Source: PALSA-1336 sp964592725 (lineage in GTDB: Bacteria; Patescibacteriota; Doudnabacteria; UBA920). Taken from it: a stretch of DNA of 35,812 nt. The notes under the pieces were generated by a model. It did no database searches. It had not been told where the DNA came from and was given only the letters and a program-made list of their open reading frames with translations. Positions within the stretch are counted from its first letter, which is position 1. Every line of letters begins with the position of its first letter. Both the position numbers and the translations under genes were made by a program. Of this stretch, positions 1-6,479 are shown in pieces. Where the stretch lies: positions 1-35,812 of the forward strand of contig CAZQFQ010000010.1 in NCBI GenBank assembly GCA_964592725.1. Reading direction: 5' to 3'.

Positions 1-106
1 TGATGGCGGTGTTGTTCGCGTTCCCGACGATCGCTTCGCCTTGGTTATTGTTGTTCTTGGCGGCCGTGGGGCCGCGAGTTGTCGTCTTCATCGTTTTGTT
101 CTCCAT
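1..106 (-). CDS. N-terminal fragment of an unidentified protein (runs off the window edge)
   Basis: Reading leftward from an ATG at 106, 35 codons stay open to the edge. The visible peptide begins MENKTMKTTTRGPTAAKN and is rich in Asn, Thr and Lys, so it looks like a disordered N-terminus and names no family. A second ATG lies at 91. An AAGGAG sequence at 135-140 is too far (28 nt) from the 106 ATG but sits 7 nt from an in-frame ATT, so the start is uncertain. What supports a real gene is upstream: a consensus sigma70 promoter on the same strand at 283-311. The opposite strand is also open here, but its peptide has no recognisable features. Confidence 0.45.
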   Translation of the reverse strand, partial: MENKTMKTTTRGPTAAKNNNNQGEAIVGNANNTAI

Positions 107-276
107 GGCGGGGGTTGCCCGCCCAATTGCAGTTCTCCTTGAACAACTAACGAGTTACGAATTGCACAGACGCGTGAGGCGTGAGGAACGAGTAGCGCGT
201 AAGTACGCAAATCTATACCTGCCTCAAAGAGACAGGATTTATACTCGTATCATTATCCTCCGTTTATCTGCTATTT
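107..276 (-). other. Structured 5' leader of the left-edge gene
   Basis: Between the promoter and the ATG lies about 170 nt with small hairpins: an 8-bp stem with one G.U pair at 218-236, and a 5-bp palindromic stem GCGTA/TACGC at 197-208. There is also a short direct repeat of GCGTGAGG type near 172-186. The AAGGAG at 135-140 could be a ribosome site. A leader this long is unusual in the window, where other genes start at or near the transcript end. Regulatory function is inferred only. Confidence 0.35.
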
Positions 277-282
277 AAGAGG

Positions 283-311
283 ATTATATTGTAACCTAGG
301 CAATCTGTCAA
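283..311 (-). promoter_or_regulatory. Consensus sigma70 promoter for the left-edge minus-strand gene
   Basis: On the minus strand TTGACA (311-306) and TATAAT (288-283) are separated by exactly 17 bp, matching the vegetative consensus at all twelve positions. Transcription would start near 276 and run left, giving a leader of about 170 nt before the ATG at 106. Confidence 0.8.
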
Positions 312-351
312 TTTTTTACAGCAAAAGACTATTTTGACCTCGGAAATGGGA

Positions 352-357
352 TATAAT
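352..357 (+). promoter_or_regulatory. -10 box of thpR, placed for a leaderless transcript
   Basis: TATAAT ends 6 nt before the ATG at 364, so RNA synthesis should begin at or next to the start codon. No -35 at proper spacing and no Shine-Dalgarno are visible. Confidence 0.55.
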
Positions 358-363
358 GTTGGT

Positions 364-1092
364 ATGAGAGTTTTTGTTGGGATACCGATATCGGAAGAGT
401 TAAGAGGGCGGGTTTTGGAATGGAGGGGTAAATATTTGACCCTCACCCCTAACCCCTCTCCCAAAGGGAGAGGGGAAACCAGTATCCGGTGGATTGAGCC
501 TAAGAATTTGCACGTGACGCTGGTGCCACCGTGGGAAAGCCAGAACTGGCAAGTGGAAAGTTCCGCCGTCGCCAAGGCTTTGGCGGACAAGCAAAAGTTG
601 AAAGTTATAAAGTGTGGGGCCTTTGAAATAAAATTTGATAAGGTTTGTTTGAAGCCCGAAAATTATCATCCGCGGCCCGTCTCGCGTCGACTCGGAACAA
701 GCAATCACGACGCGAGTCGAGGCGGGACGATTTGGGCAACGGGGGAAGCGGGGGAAGAAATTAGGAAATTAAAGAATTTGATTGAAATGTTCTTAAACAT
801 TAATGTTGATAAAACGCGTGGCCACGCGTTTTATCAACATGTTACTTTAGCCAGGTTAAGAACTCCCCCCTGCCCCCTCTTTGGAAAAGAGGGGGAGACA
901 AATTTGCCACAAAAGATAAATTGGCGGCAGAAGGTAACATCCGTTGTACTATATCGGTCGCACCTTTTGTCGAGCGGGGCGGATTATGAGGTTTTGGAGG
1001 AATTTATGCTAGGCGCTTCTACGAAATACGAAAACAGTAGCGCGTATATTAAAATGGGGATAAAAAAAGAGCGACCGCCGGCCAGTCCTTAA
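364..1092 (+). CDS. thpR: RNA 2',3'-cyclic phosphodiesterase (2'-5' RNA ligase family) with palindromic insertions
   Basis: The protein belongs to the 2H phosphoesterase superfamily, which hydrolyses 2',3'-cyclic phosphates on RNA ends. Both catalytic HxT motifs are present: HVTL at residues 50-53 and HVTL at 159-162. It starts MRVFVGIPI at 364, 6 nt after a TATAAT, so I prefer this over the in-frame codon at 334. At about 242 residues it is longer than the usual 175-190. The excess is explained by at least four in-frame repeat sequences: 439-476 (giving LTPNPSPKGRGE), about 671-729, the 38-bp palindrome at 803-840, and 863-898 (giving CPLFGKEG). The spacing between the two histidines, 109 residues, is inflated accordingly (82 in the E. 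coli protein, from memory). The last residues read into the terminator of the convergent gene. Whether the enzyme is still active cannot be seen. Confidence 0.85.
   Translation: MRVFVGIPISEELRGRVLEWRGKYLTLTPNPSPKGRGETSIRWIEPKNLHVTLVPPWESQNWQVESSAVAKALADKQKLKVIKCGAFEIKFDKVCLKPENYHPRPVSRRLGTSNHDASRGGTIWATGEAGEEIRKLKNLIEMFLNINVDKTRGHAFYQHVTLARLRTPPCPLFGKEGETNLPQKINWRQKVTSVVLYRSHLLSSGADYEVLEEFMLGASTKYENSSAYIKMGIKKERPPASP
439..476 (+). repeat. In-frame GC-rich palindromic repeat in thpR
   Basis: A 10-bp perfect stem (CCCCTCTCCC at 453-462, GGGAGAGGGG at 466-475, loop AAA), preceded by CCCTCACCCCTAA. It adds the peptide LTPNPSPKGRGE without breaking the frame. Similar CCCTC/GAGGG hairpins occur at 863-898, 4297-4446, 5872-5936 and 15837-15893. 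Confidence 0.75.
671..729 (+). repeat. Second in-frame inverted repeat in thpR
   Basis: CTCGCGTC (681-688) pairs with GACGCGAG (709-716), and alternative pairing CGACTCG with CGAGTCG is possible. The encoded segment (about PVSRRLGTSNHDASRGG) lies where the family has no such stretch. Confidence 0.5.
803..840. repeat. Solo 38-bp perfect palindrome inside thpR, same family as the 26603-27251 cassette ends
   Basis: The half-site ATGTTGATAAAACGCGTGG (803-821) is followed by its exact reverse complement (822-840). One arm differs from the matching arm of the palindrome at 27216-27251 by a single base over its first 18 positions. It is translated in frame just before the second HxT motif. Confidence 0.85.
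863..898 (+). repeat. Fourth in-frame palindromic repeat in thpR
   Basis: CCCCCTCTTT (873-882) pairs perfectly with AAAGAGGGGG (886-895) around a 3-nt loop. It encodes CPLFGKEGE within the reading frame. Confidence 0.7.
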
Positions 1093-1111
1093 TGCTTGGA
1101 CTGGCCGGCGG
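1065..1111 (-). terminator. Intrinsic terminator of the 1123-1392 gene
   Basis: On the minus strand a perfect 14-bp stem (1111-1098 with 1088-1075, loop 9 nt) is followed by GGTCGCTC and a run of seven T (1069-1063 region). The 3' end and stop codon of thpR lie inside this hairpin on the other strand. Confidence 0.85.
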
Positions 1112-1122
1112 CGCAGGAGCTG

Positions 1123-1392
1123 TCATCGGAAAGGTCGCGGTGCGCCGTTAAAGGCTCTACAGGAGATCGGCATATGCCGATTTATCTTGCGCGGCGGGGA
1201 CAGCGGCGGGTCGGTCTGTTGGAGATTCTCTTTTCCTGACTGTCGGCGCGCTGAGTTGTACAGCGCAATGCCTCCCGACAGGAGGGACAGTGACAGGACC
1301 GCCAACAGCAAATTCAGATGGGTTCGCCAAAGGTAATCCGCCGTCGCTATGATGAAAGCTATGGCAATGACTATTCCGGTTTTTTTTGTCAT
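1123..1392 (-). CDS. Small membrane protein, family not recognised
   Basis: An 89-residue protein starting MTKKTGIVIAIAFII, with hydrophobic segments at about residues 6-20 and 27-44. A basic, proline-containing tail (SPPRKINRHMPISC region) should be soluble. The start is firm: AAGGAGG lies 4 nt upstream of the ATG. The gene has a complete set of signals: a promoter with TTGACG/TAATAT and a 17-bp spacer at 1424-1452, and a strong intrinsic terminator at 1065-1111. It is therefore a single-gene unit, convergent with thpR. No function can be assigned from sequence. Confidence 0.7.
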   Translation of the reverse strand: MTKKTGIVIAIAFIIATADYLWRTHLNLLLAVLSLSLLSGGIALYNSARRQSGKENLQQTDPPLSPPRKINRHMPISCRAFNGAPRPFR

Positions 1393-1423
1393 GGGGCCTC
1401 CTTATGCCTCAATCCTATTTCGT

Positions 1424-1452
1424 ATATTACCTTGAAATCATATTCACGTCAA
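1424..1452 (-). promoter_or_regulatory. Sigma70 promoter of the 1123-1392 gene
   Basis: Minus-strand TTGACG (1452-1447), 17-bp spacer, TAATAT (1429-1424). Transcription would start near 1417, about 25 nt before the ATG. Confidence 0.7.
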
Positions 1453-1477
1453 AGTTTAAGGTTTTTTGTTTTTGGCG

Positions 1478-1483
1478 TATAAT
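1478..1483 (+). promoter_or_regulatory. -10 box upstream of the HAD/GT2/PAP2 operon
   Basis: TATAAT at 1478-1483, 43 nt before the ATG at 1527, with no clear -35. The leader consists of an imperfect TAGGACATA-type microrepeat, which recurs at about 18733-18765. Confidence 0.5.
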
Positions 1484-1526
1484 AGGAAATAGGATATATA
1501 GGACAGATAGGACATATTAGACATAT

Positions 1527-2255
1527 ATGGCAAATAAAACGCGCTTGGCGATTTTTGATATTGACGGGACCATTTTCCGGTCGAGCCTGCTAATTGAATT
1601 GATTAACGGGCTGGTGGAGTTCGGTGTGTTCCCGGGCATAGCCAAAAAGGAAATGGAAAAGGAATATTACGCCTGGCTTGACCGCAAAGGCAGTTACGAA
1701 GACTACATTAACAAAGTCGTCAGCATCCATTTAAAATACATTAAGGGATGCCGGCAGGACGCGGTTGAGGAAGTCTGTTTGGAAGTGGTCAGGCGCGAAA
1801 AAGACCGCGTTTACCGGTTTACGCGCGACTTAATAAAAGATTTAAAAAAACAGGGTTATTTGCTGGTCGCGATTTCCGGCTCGCCCACGTATATTGTTTC
1901 CAAGTTTGCCAAGGCCGTGGGCATTGGCGATTATTTTGGGAGCGATTACGAAGTGGAAAATAATATTTTTACCGGACAGGTTTTAAACAAGGAAATTTTT
2001 TTGGATAAGGCTTTTGTGTTAAAAGAGTTTTTGAAGCGCAAAAATATTTCGGCCGATTTTGCCGGGTCCGTTACCGTGGGCGACACGGAAAGTGACATCG
2101 CAATTTTGCAGTTGGTGGGGAGGCCGATTGCTTTTAATCCCAATTTGAGTTTGGCCAGGGTGGCAAAGACAAATAATTGGCAGATTGTCGCGGAGAGAAA
2201 AGATGTAATTTACAAAATGAAAGATTTTGAGTTTTTAGATTTAAACGCAGAGTAG
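1527..2255 (+). CDS. HAD-superfamily phosphatase, subfamily IB (SerB-like)
   Basis: All HAD motifs are visible: motif I FDIDGT with the nucleophile D11 and acid D13, motif II SGSP at 117-120, motif III lysine K161, and motif IV GDTESD at 185-190. The helical cap at about residues 20-95 fits subfamily IB, which includes phosphoserine phosphatase and other small phosphomonoesterases. The length of 242 residues is normal for the group. It is the first gene of a tight run: the glycosyltransferase starts 11 nt after its stop, and a PAP2-like gene overlaps that one. The context suggests a sugar- or lipid-phosphate substrate in envelope synthesis rather than serine metabolism, but the substrate cannot be read from sequence. 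No Shine-Dalgarno precedes the ATG. Confidence 0.88.
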   Translation: MANKTRLAIFDIDGTIFRSSLLIELINGLVEFGVFPGIAKKEMEKEYYAWLDRKGSYEDYINKVVSIHLKYIKGCRQDAVEEVCLEVVRREKDRVYRFTRDLIKDLKKQGYLLVAISGSPTYIVSKFAKAVGIGDYFGSDYEVENNIFTGQVLNKEIFLDKAFVLKEFLKRKNISADFAGSVTVGDTESDIAILQLVGRPIAFNPNLSLARVAKTNNWQIVAERKDVIYKMKDFEFLDLNAE

Positions 2256-2266
2256 TCATCAAACTT

Positions 2267-3004
2267 ATGACAATATCCGTAATTATTCCCGCTTACAACG
2301 AAGAAAATTATATCGGGCAAACTTTAAAGAGCGTGGTGGACAACGCGCCGGATAATGTAGTGGAGGTTATTGTCGTGGACAACGCCAGCACGGACAAAAC
2401 CGCGGAAGTTGTTTCTAAATTTCCCGGAGTAAAAATAGTAGAAGAAAAAAATAAAGGGCTGACCCGCGCCAGGCAGGCCGGCTTAAATGCGGCTAAAGGA
2501 GATATTATTGTTTATATAGACGCCGACACTTTGGCGCGTAAAGACTGGTTTGAAGTTTTAAACCGCGAGTTTTCTTTGGATCCCGAATTAATTTGTTTAA
2601 GCGGCCCATATCGCTACTACGGTTTACCGGAAAACATGAGCCGGTTTTTTAAATTATGGTATAAAGCCTGGTTTAAAATCTGGTACGGATTCGCGGATTT
2701 TTTTATCGCTTACACCCACGGCTACGTGGTGGTAGGCGGAAATTTTGCCGCAACCAAAGCGGCGCTTCTTAAAATGGGAGGCTTTGATACAAGCATTGAA
2801 TTTTACGGCGAAGACACGGACATTGCCCGCCGTTTAAGGGAAATCGGCAAAATAAAATATAGCAAAGATTTTTGGATACACAGTTCGGCGCGAAGGTTTA
2901 ACAACGAAGGATTGGTTATGACCGGCATAAGGTACTTGTCCAATTATATGTCCGTAATATTTTTAAAGCGGCCGGTGACAAAAAAATATAATGATGTCCG
3001 TTAA
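2267..3004 (+). CDS. Family 2 glycosyltransferase
   Basis: A GT-A fold enzyme that should transfer a sugar from an NDP-sugar. Visible features are the N-terminal ISVIIPAYNEENYIGQTL signature, VVDNASTDKT at about residues 37-45, the metal-binding DAD at 85-87, and the ED of GEDTDIARRL in the acceptor/catalytic region near the C-terminus. It has 245 residues and no obvious membrane anchor at the C-terminus, although aromatic, amphipathic stretches (KLWYKAWFKIWYGFADFF, residues 129-146 region) could associate with membrane. It is translationally linked to its neighbours: it starts 11 nt after the HAD gene and its 3' end overlaps the PAP2-like gene by 14 nt. Confidence 0.9.
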   Translation: MTISVIIPAYNEENYIGQTLKSVVDNAPDNVVEVIVVDNASTDKTAEVVSKFPGVKIVEEKNKGLTRARQAGLNAAKGDIIVYIDADTLARKDWFEVLNREFSLDPELICLSGPYRYYGLPENMSRFFKLWYKAWFKIWYGFADFFIAYTHGYVVVGGNFAATKAALLKMGGFDTSIEFYGEDTDIARRLREIGKIKYSKDFWIHSSARRFNNEGLVMTGIRYLSNYMSVIFLKRPVTKKYNDVR

Positions 3005-3947
3005 AGGCCTGCTTATGGAAACCAGCGCAACAGATTTAGATCGGGAACAAAAAGCCAACCGGATTAGGCGCAAAGCGGAAGAGATTTCAAAAAATTCCGA
3101 AAGCGTATTGTGGCAGTTGGGCCAGCTGGCGCTGGCTTTGCGCTGCGCGGCCGCGCGCCGGTCTTTGACTTTGGTTATAAAGAGTTATTGGCGGTATTAT
3201 TATAAAAATAATCACGCCAAATATCCGCGCGAAACAAATGTGGAGCTGCCGATTGATTCACAAATCCCGTTTGAGCCTAAAGCGCTTGGAGCTTACATTA
3301 GTTACGTGGGGCTGTGCGCCGCGGCCGTAAATTTTTTAAGGGTCGAGTTTGGGAGCGATGTTTCGGCGGACATTAAAAATTTTTTTATCAGTATGGTAAG
3401 TTTTTATCCGGAAGCCGCTGAAGTTTTTAAAACCGCCCAAACCGGCTTTGAGCGCACCGGCCAGGGCGGTTTTGGAATTAAACTGCTCCGGATGATTGAT
3501 ACGGAAAAAAATGCCAGCCCCAGCCTGCACGTGATAGTAGCGGCCTATATTTATTTTGGCTTAGAAAAAATTTTTGACGCGCGCGGCGGGTTGCAAAAAG
3601 TTTACGAACCTTTAAAAAAAGTTTATTTTGATAAAACGGTTAAAATTGTGGAATCGGTTCTCTTAGTTAAACAACATGTTGTTATGGATGTGGCTTTAGG
3701 TTTGGTATTATTATCCGGGGGCGATTCTTCCGCCGTTCCCGCCAAAATTCACGAATTCGTCGAAGCAATTTTTAAAAATAATAATTACGGCATAAATCAA
3801 GAAGTTATTTTTGCCGCGCGCGGGGAGATTATTTTTATTTATGACAAAGTTATGGCAGATATTGCGCGCAACAATTCATCAGCTGCCAACGAAATAATAA
3901 AATATTTGCGTTCCCTTGAAGTCAGCCCTCAGGGGGTTATGGTATAA
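2991..3947 (+). CDS. PAP2-superfamily-like protein with an unusually polar scaffold
   Basis: Two motifs recall the PAP2 (inositolphosphorylceramide synthase-type) phosphatase core: SPSLHV around residues 176-181, with H180 as the acid, and KQHVVMDV at 227-234, with H229 and D233. The KxxxxxxRP motif is not evident. Real PAP2 enzymes have about six membrane helices, whereas this 318-residue protein has only weak hydrophobic stretches (about 98-116, 181-192, 230-241) and many charged residues, so it may be peripheral or soluble. It overlaps the upstream glycosyltransferase by 14 nt, with two tandem ATGs at 2991/2994, and so is probably coupled. A role in dephosphorylating a polyprenyl or lipid phosphate is inferred from the context. 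Confidence 0.6.
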   Translation: MMSVKGLLMETSATDLDREQKANRIRRKAEEISKNSESVLWQLGQLALALRCAAARRSLTLVIKSYWRYYYKNNHAKYPRETNVELPIDSQIPFEPKALGAYISYVGLCAAAVNFLRVEFGSDVSADIKNFFISMVSFYPEAAEVFKTAQTGFERTGQGGFGIKLLRMIDTEKNASPSLHVIVAAYIYFGLEKIFDARGGLQKVYEPLKKVYFDKTVKIVESVLLVKQHVVMDVALGLVLLSGGDSSAVPAKIHEFVEAIFKNNNYGINQEVIFAARGEIIFIYDKVMADIARNNSSAANEIIKYLRSLEVSPQGVMV

Positions 3948-3948
3948 T
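3940..3948 (+). promoter_or_regulatory. Extended -10 promoter for the FAD oxidase gene
   Basis: TGGTATAAT (TGn extended -10) at 3940-3948 overlaps the stop codon of the PAP2-like gene and lies 43 nt before the ATG at 3992. Confidence 0.6.
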
Positions 3949-3991
3949 ATAAAAGAAATAAGGAAATAGATTGAAATGAAGAAACAAAAGA

Positions 3992-5821
3992 ATGAATTTT
4001 GATGAAATAAAAATAAAAGGCGAGGTTAAAACAGACGCGGCTACGCTGGTAAAGTACAGCAGGGATGCCAGTATTTTTGAAATTACGCCAAAGTGCGTAG
4101 TTTGTCCCAAAGATTCACAAGATGTGCAAAGTTTGGTTAGGTGGGTTTCGGAAAATAAACAGCAAAATCCAGATTTATCCATTACCGCGCGGTCGGCAGG
4201 GACGGATATGGGCGGCGGGGCGATAAATGACTCTATAATAATGGATTTTACTTCCTATTTTGACAGAATTATCAGCATAGAAAATTTATCGGCAACTCCC
4301 ACCACCCCGTCTCCGACTGAAGTCGGAGCCACCCCTCCTCAGGCAGGAGGGGTGGCTCCGCGGTTATCCGTGCCATCCGAAAAAGTGCGGAGCCTCTCCT
4401 CCTTTTCTAAGGAGGAGTACCCCGTCAGACGGGGGGAGGTGGTTGGAGAAGGATACGCGATTGTGGAACCCGGAGTATTTTATCGGGATTTTGAAAAGCA
4501 GACTTTGGCCAAGAATTTAATTTTGCCTTGCTATACCGCTTCCAAAAGCTTAAACACCGTGGGCGGAATGGCGGCTAATAATTCGGCCGGGGAAAAATCT
4601 TTGTCTTATGGCCAAACTAAGGACTACGTGGAGGAATTAAACGTGGTGCTTTCGGACGGCAAGGAATATATTTTTGGAGAACTTGACAACCATCAGTTGG
4701 AACAAAAATTAAAACTGCCCGGCTTTGAAGGGGAAATTTACCGTCAAATATTCAGACTGATTAAAGAAAACAATCAGCTGATAAAAAAGGCCAGGCCCAC
4801 GACTTCCAAAAATTCCACAGGCTATCTTTTGTGGGATGTCTGGGACGGCGCGCGTTTTAATTTGGCGAAATTAATTACCGGCAGCCAGGGCACGCTGGGC
4901 CTGGTTACCAAAATTAAATATCGTTTGGTCAGGCCCAAACTCAAAAGCGAATTGCTGGTAATTTTTATGAATGATTTGGGGAATTTGGGCGAGGTCGTCC
5001 GCGCCGTGGTCAACCACTGTCCCGAAAGTTTTGAAAGTTACGACGACCACACGTTTAAGCTGGCGATGAAATTTTTGCCGGATATAATAAAAAAGATGTC
5101 CGTTGGAGCGGGGGCGCTCCCGGACAAAAAAATCAGCCCGTTCAAATTAGGCCTGCAATTTTTGCCCGAAGTTTGGCTGACGATTACCGGCGGTGTGCCC
5201 AAATTAATCTTAATCGCGGAGTTTACCGGCGACAGCGAAGAGGAAGTTTACGCAAAATTACTGCCGGCGCAAAAAGAAGTGGAAGCGAAATTTAAATTAA
5301 AAACCCACGTGACCAAAAGCCCCCAGGAAGCGGAAAAATATTGGGTAGTGAGAAGGGAAAGTTTTAATTTATTGCGCCAGCACACCCACGGCCTATCCAC
5401 GGCACCGTTTATAGACGATATTATAGTGCATCCAGATCAATTGCCGAAGTTTTTGCCGGAGTTAAATACAATTTTAGATAAATATCCTTCGCTGATTTAT
5501 ACCATTGCCGGGCACGCGGGCGACGCCAACTTTCATATTATCCCGCTTATGGATTTAACCAAAGCCGACCAGCGGATGATAATTCCCAGGCTGGCCGATG
5601 AGGTTTACGGCCTGGTGCTAAAATATAACGGCAGTATGGCCGCCGAGCATAATGACGGGCTTATTCGTACGCCATTTTTGGAAAAAATGTACGGGGCGGA
5701 GGTTACGGAGCTGTTTAAAAAAACCAAAGAAATTTTTGATCCAAAAAATATTTTCAATCCCCGCAAAAAAGTCGGCGGGAGTTTGGAATACTCAATGGCT
5801 CACATTAAGCGGACACTTTAG
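3992..5821 (+). CDS. FAD-linked oxidase (glycolate oxidase/D-lactate dehydrogenase type)
   Basis: The protein has the PCMH-type FAD-binding fold followed by an FAD-oxidase C-terminal domain, as in GlcD and D-lactate dehydrogenases. FAD-contacting segments are ARSAGTDMGGGA (about 64-76) and TVGGMAANNSAGE (about 189-201). The C-terminal domain carries AGHAGDANFH (about 505-515), AAEHNDG (about 549-555) and the terminal FDPKNIFNPRKK signature. It should oxidise a 2-hydroxy acid, passing electrons to a quinone or partner protein; the partner is not in the window. It has 609 residues because about 50 (roughly 101-152) come from a nested set of palindromes in frame (4297-4446), between the first FAD segment and YAIVEPGVFYRDF. 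That position is a surface loop in relatives, so activity may persist. It has its own promoter at 3940. Confidence 0.87.
   Translation: MNFDEIKIKGEVKTDAATLVKYSRDASIFEITPKCVVCPKDSQDVQSLVRWVSENKQQNPDLSITARSAGTDMGGGAINDSIIMDFTSYFDRIISIENLSATPTTPSPTEVGATPPQAGGVAPRLSVPSEKVRSLSSFSKEEYPVRRGEVVGEGYAIVEPGVFYRDFEKQTLAKNLILPCYTASKSLNTVGGMAANNSAGEKSLSYGQTKDYVEELNVVLSDGKEYIFGELDNHQLEQKLKLPGFEGEIYRQIFRLIKENNQLIKKARPTTSKNSTGYLLWDVWDGARFNLAKLITGSQGTLGLVTKIKYRLVRPKLKSELLVIFMNDLGNLGEVVRAVVNHCPESFESYDDHTFKLAMKFLPDIIKKMSVGAGALPDKKISPFKLGLQFLPEVWLTITGGVPKLILIAEFTGDSEEEVYAKLLPAQKEVEAKFKLKTHVTKSPQEAEKYWVVRRESFNLLRQHTHGLSTAPFIDDIIVHPDQLPKFLPELNTILDKYPSLIYTIAGHAGDANFHIIPLMDLTKADQRMIIPRLADEVYGLVLKYNGSMAAEHNDGLIRTPFLEKMYGAEVTELFKKTKEIFDPKNIFNPRKKVGGSLEYSMAHIKRTL
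4297..4446 (+). repeat. Nested palindromic repeat cluster inside the FAD oxidase gene
   Basis: At least four perfect hairpins in 150 bp: CTCCGACT/AGTCGGAG (4311-4328), a 15-bp stem at 4325-4339/4345-4359, CTCCTCCTT/AAGGAGGAG (4396-4417) and CCCCGTC/GACGGGG (4420-4434). The outer ends CCACCACCCCGTCT and AGACGGGGGGAGGTGG are roughly inverted copies, which suggests one composite element. The reading frame stays open through all of it. Confidence 0.8.
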
Positions 5822-5871
5822 CCGGAAAATCGGATGAATCGGAAGTCGGATAATCAGACGGCACTACCGCG

Positions 5872-5936
5872 GTTTTCCCTCCCCTTGAGGGGGAGGGTTA
5901 GAGCCTGCCCCGCATTTGATGCGGGGGAGGGGTGTT
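5872..5936. repeat. Intergenic GC-rich double hairpin of the CCCTC family
   Basis: CCCTCCCC/GGGGAGGG (5877-5897) and CCCCGCA/TGCGGGG (5908-5926). It is an intergenic relative of the hairpins inside thpR and the FAD oxidase. It lies between two converging genes and could also help end transcription, though no T-run follows. Confidence 0.65.
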
Positions 5937-5973
5937 ATCGGCAATAAGTTAGTTGGAGATTGTTTTGGGTAGT

Positions 5974-6429
5974 TTAAAAAAATGCGGCGCCGACGTCCCC
6001 GGGGAGGGGGACGACGGCGCCGGAGGTTGCGCTTGGGCGCTTGCGGACGGGAGATTTTTTTCGAGTTATGCCTTGAATTTTTCCGAAAAACCGGTTAGCG
6101 TATCGCGCACCCAGAATCTGCGCCGTTGCGCGGATGTTGTTGGCCGGTATGGGAAACTGCCAGATCTGATTCGTGTTGCTTCCTTCCAGTGTTTTTGTAA
6201 TCATTATCTGTTCTCCCACAACGCTGGTTGTGATTGAGTACGGAGCTGGTGGCACCTGATCGTTGGAGGCGATTTTTTGCAACTGCATGGAGAGCCCTTT
6301 GTAGAAGTCCTTGCCCCAATTGCTGATAGTGTCTGGTGCCGGTTTCACAACAACTCTGACTTGTCCCAAGCAACGGACCGAAAGACCGCAAAGGAACAGA
6401 AAAAACAACGCCATAATCGTTTTCATCAT
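5974..6429 (-). CDS. Secreted orphan protein; the 3' end runs into its own terminator
   Basis: The protein starts MMKTIMALFFLFLCGLSV, a typical signal peptide with a possible cleavage near VRCLGQ. The mature part has no family I recognise. The start at 6429 is preceded by an AGAGG ribosome site about 4-8 nt upstream. A promoter (TTGCCA/TAAAAT, 17-bp spacer) lies at 6480-6508. The frame ends with TTTTTTTAA inside the U-run of the terminator at 5976-6021, so the last 35 or so residues are encoded by terminator DNA, which is implausible. One base fewer in the TTTTT run near 6095-6099 would give the ending NRFSEKFKA and a stop, leaving a normal 3' untranslated region. I suspect a natural frameshift or a homopolymer error. 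The true product would then be about 115-120 residues. Confidence 0.6.
   Translation of the reverse strand: MMKTIMALFFLFLCGLSVRCLGQVRVVVKPAPDTISNWGKDFYKGLSMQLQKIASNDQVPPAPYSITTSVVGEQIMITKTLEGSNTNQIWQFPIPANNIRATAQILGARYANRFFGKIQGITRKKSPVRKRPSATSGAVVPLPGDVGAAFF
5976..6021 (-). terminator. Intrinsic terminator of the 5974-6429 gene
   Basis: On the minus strand a 15-bp stem with one mismatch (6021-6007 with 6000-5986, 6-nt loop) is followed by GCA and seven T (5982-5976). Confidence 0.85.
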
Positions 6430-6479
6430 AATCCTCTTTCTGCTTGCCCGCGGCAAACTTCACCAGTTGGGCTGGACAC

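Noticed and set aside
3..278. Plus-strand open frame with a hydrophobic peptide
   Set aside because: The minus strand has a consensus promoter and sensible codons. The plus-strand peptide looks like the mirror of a Lys/Asn/Thr-rich coding stretch.
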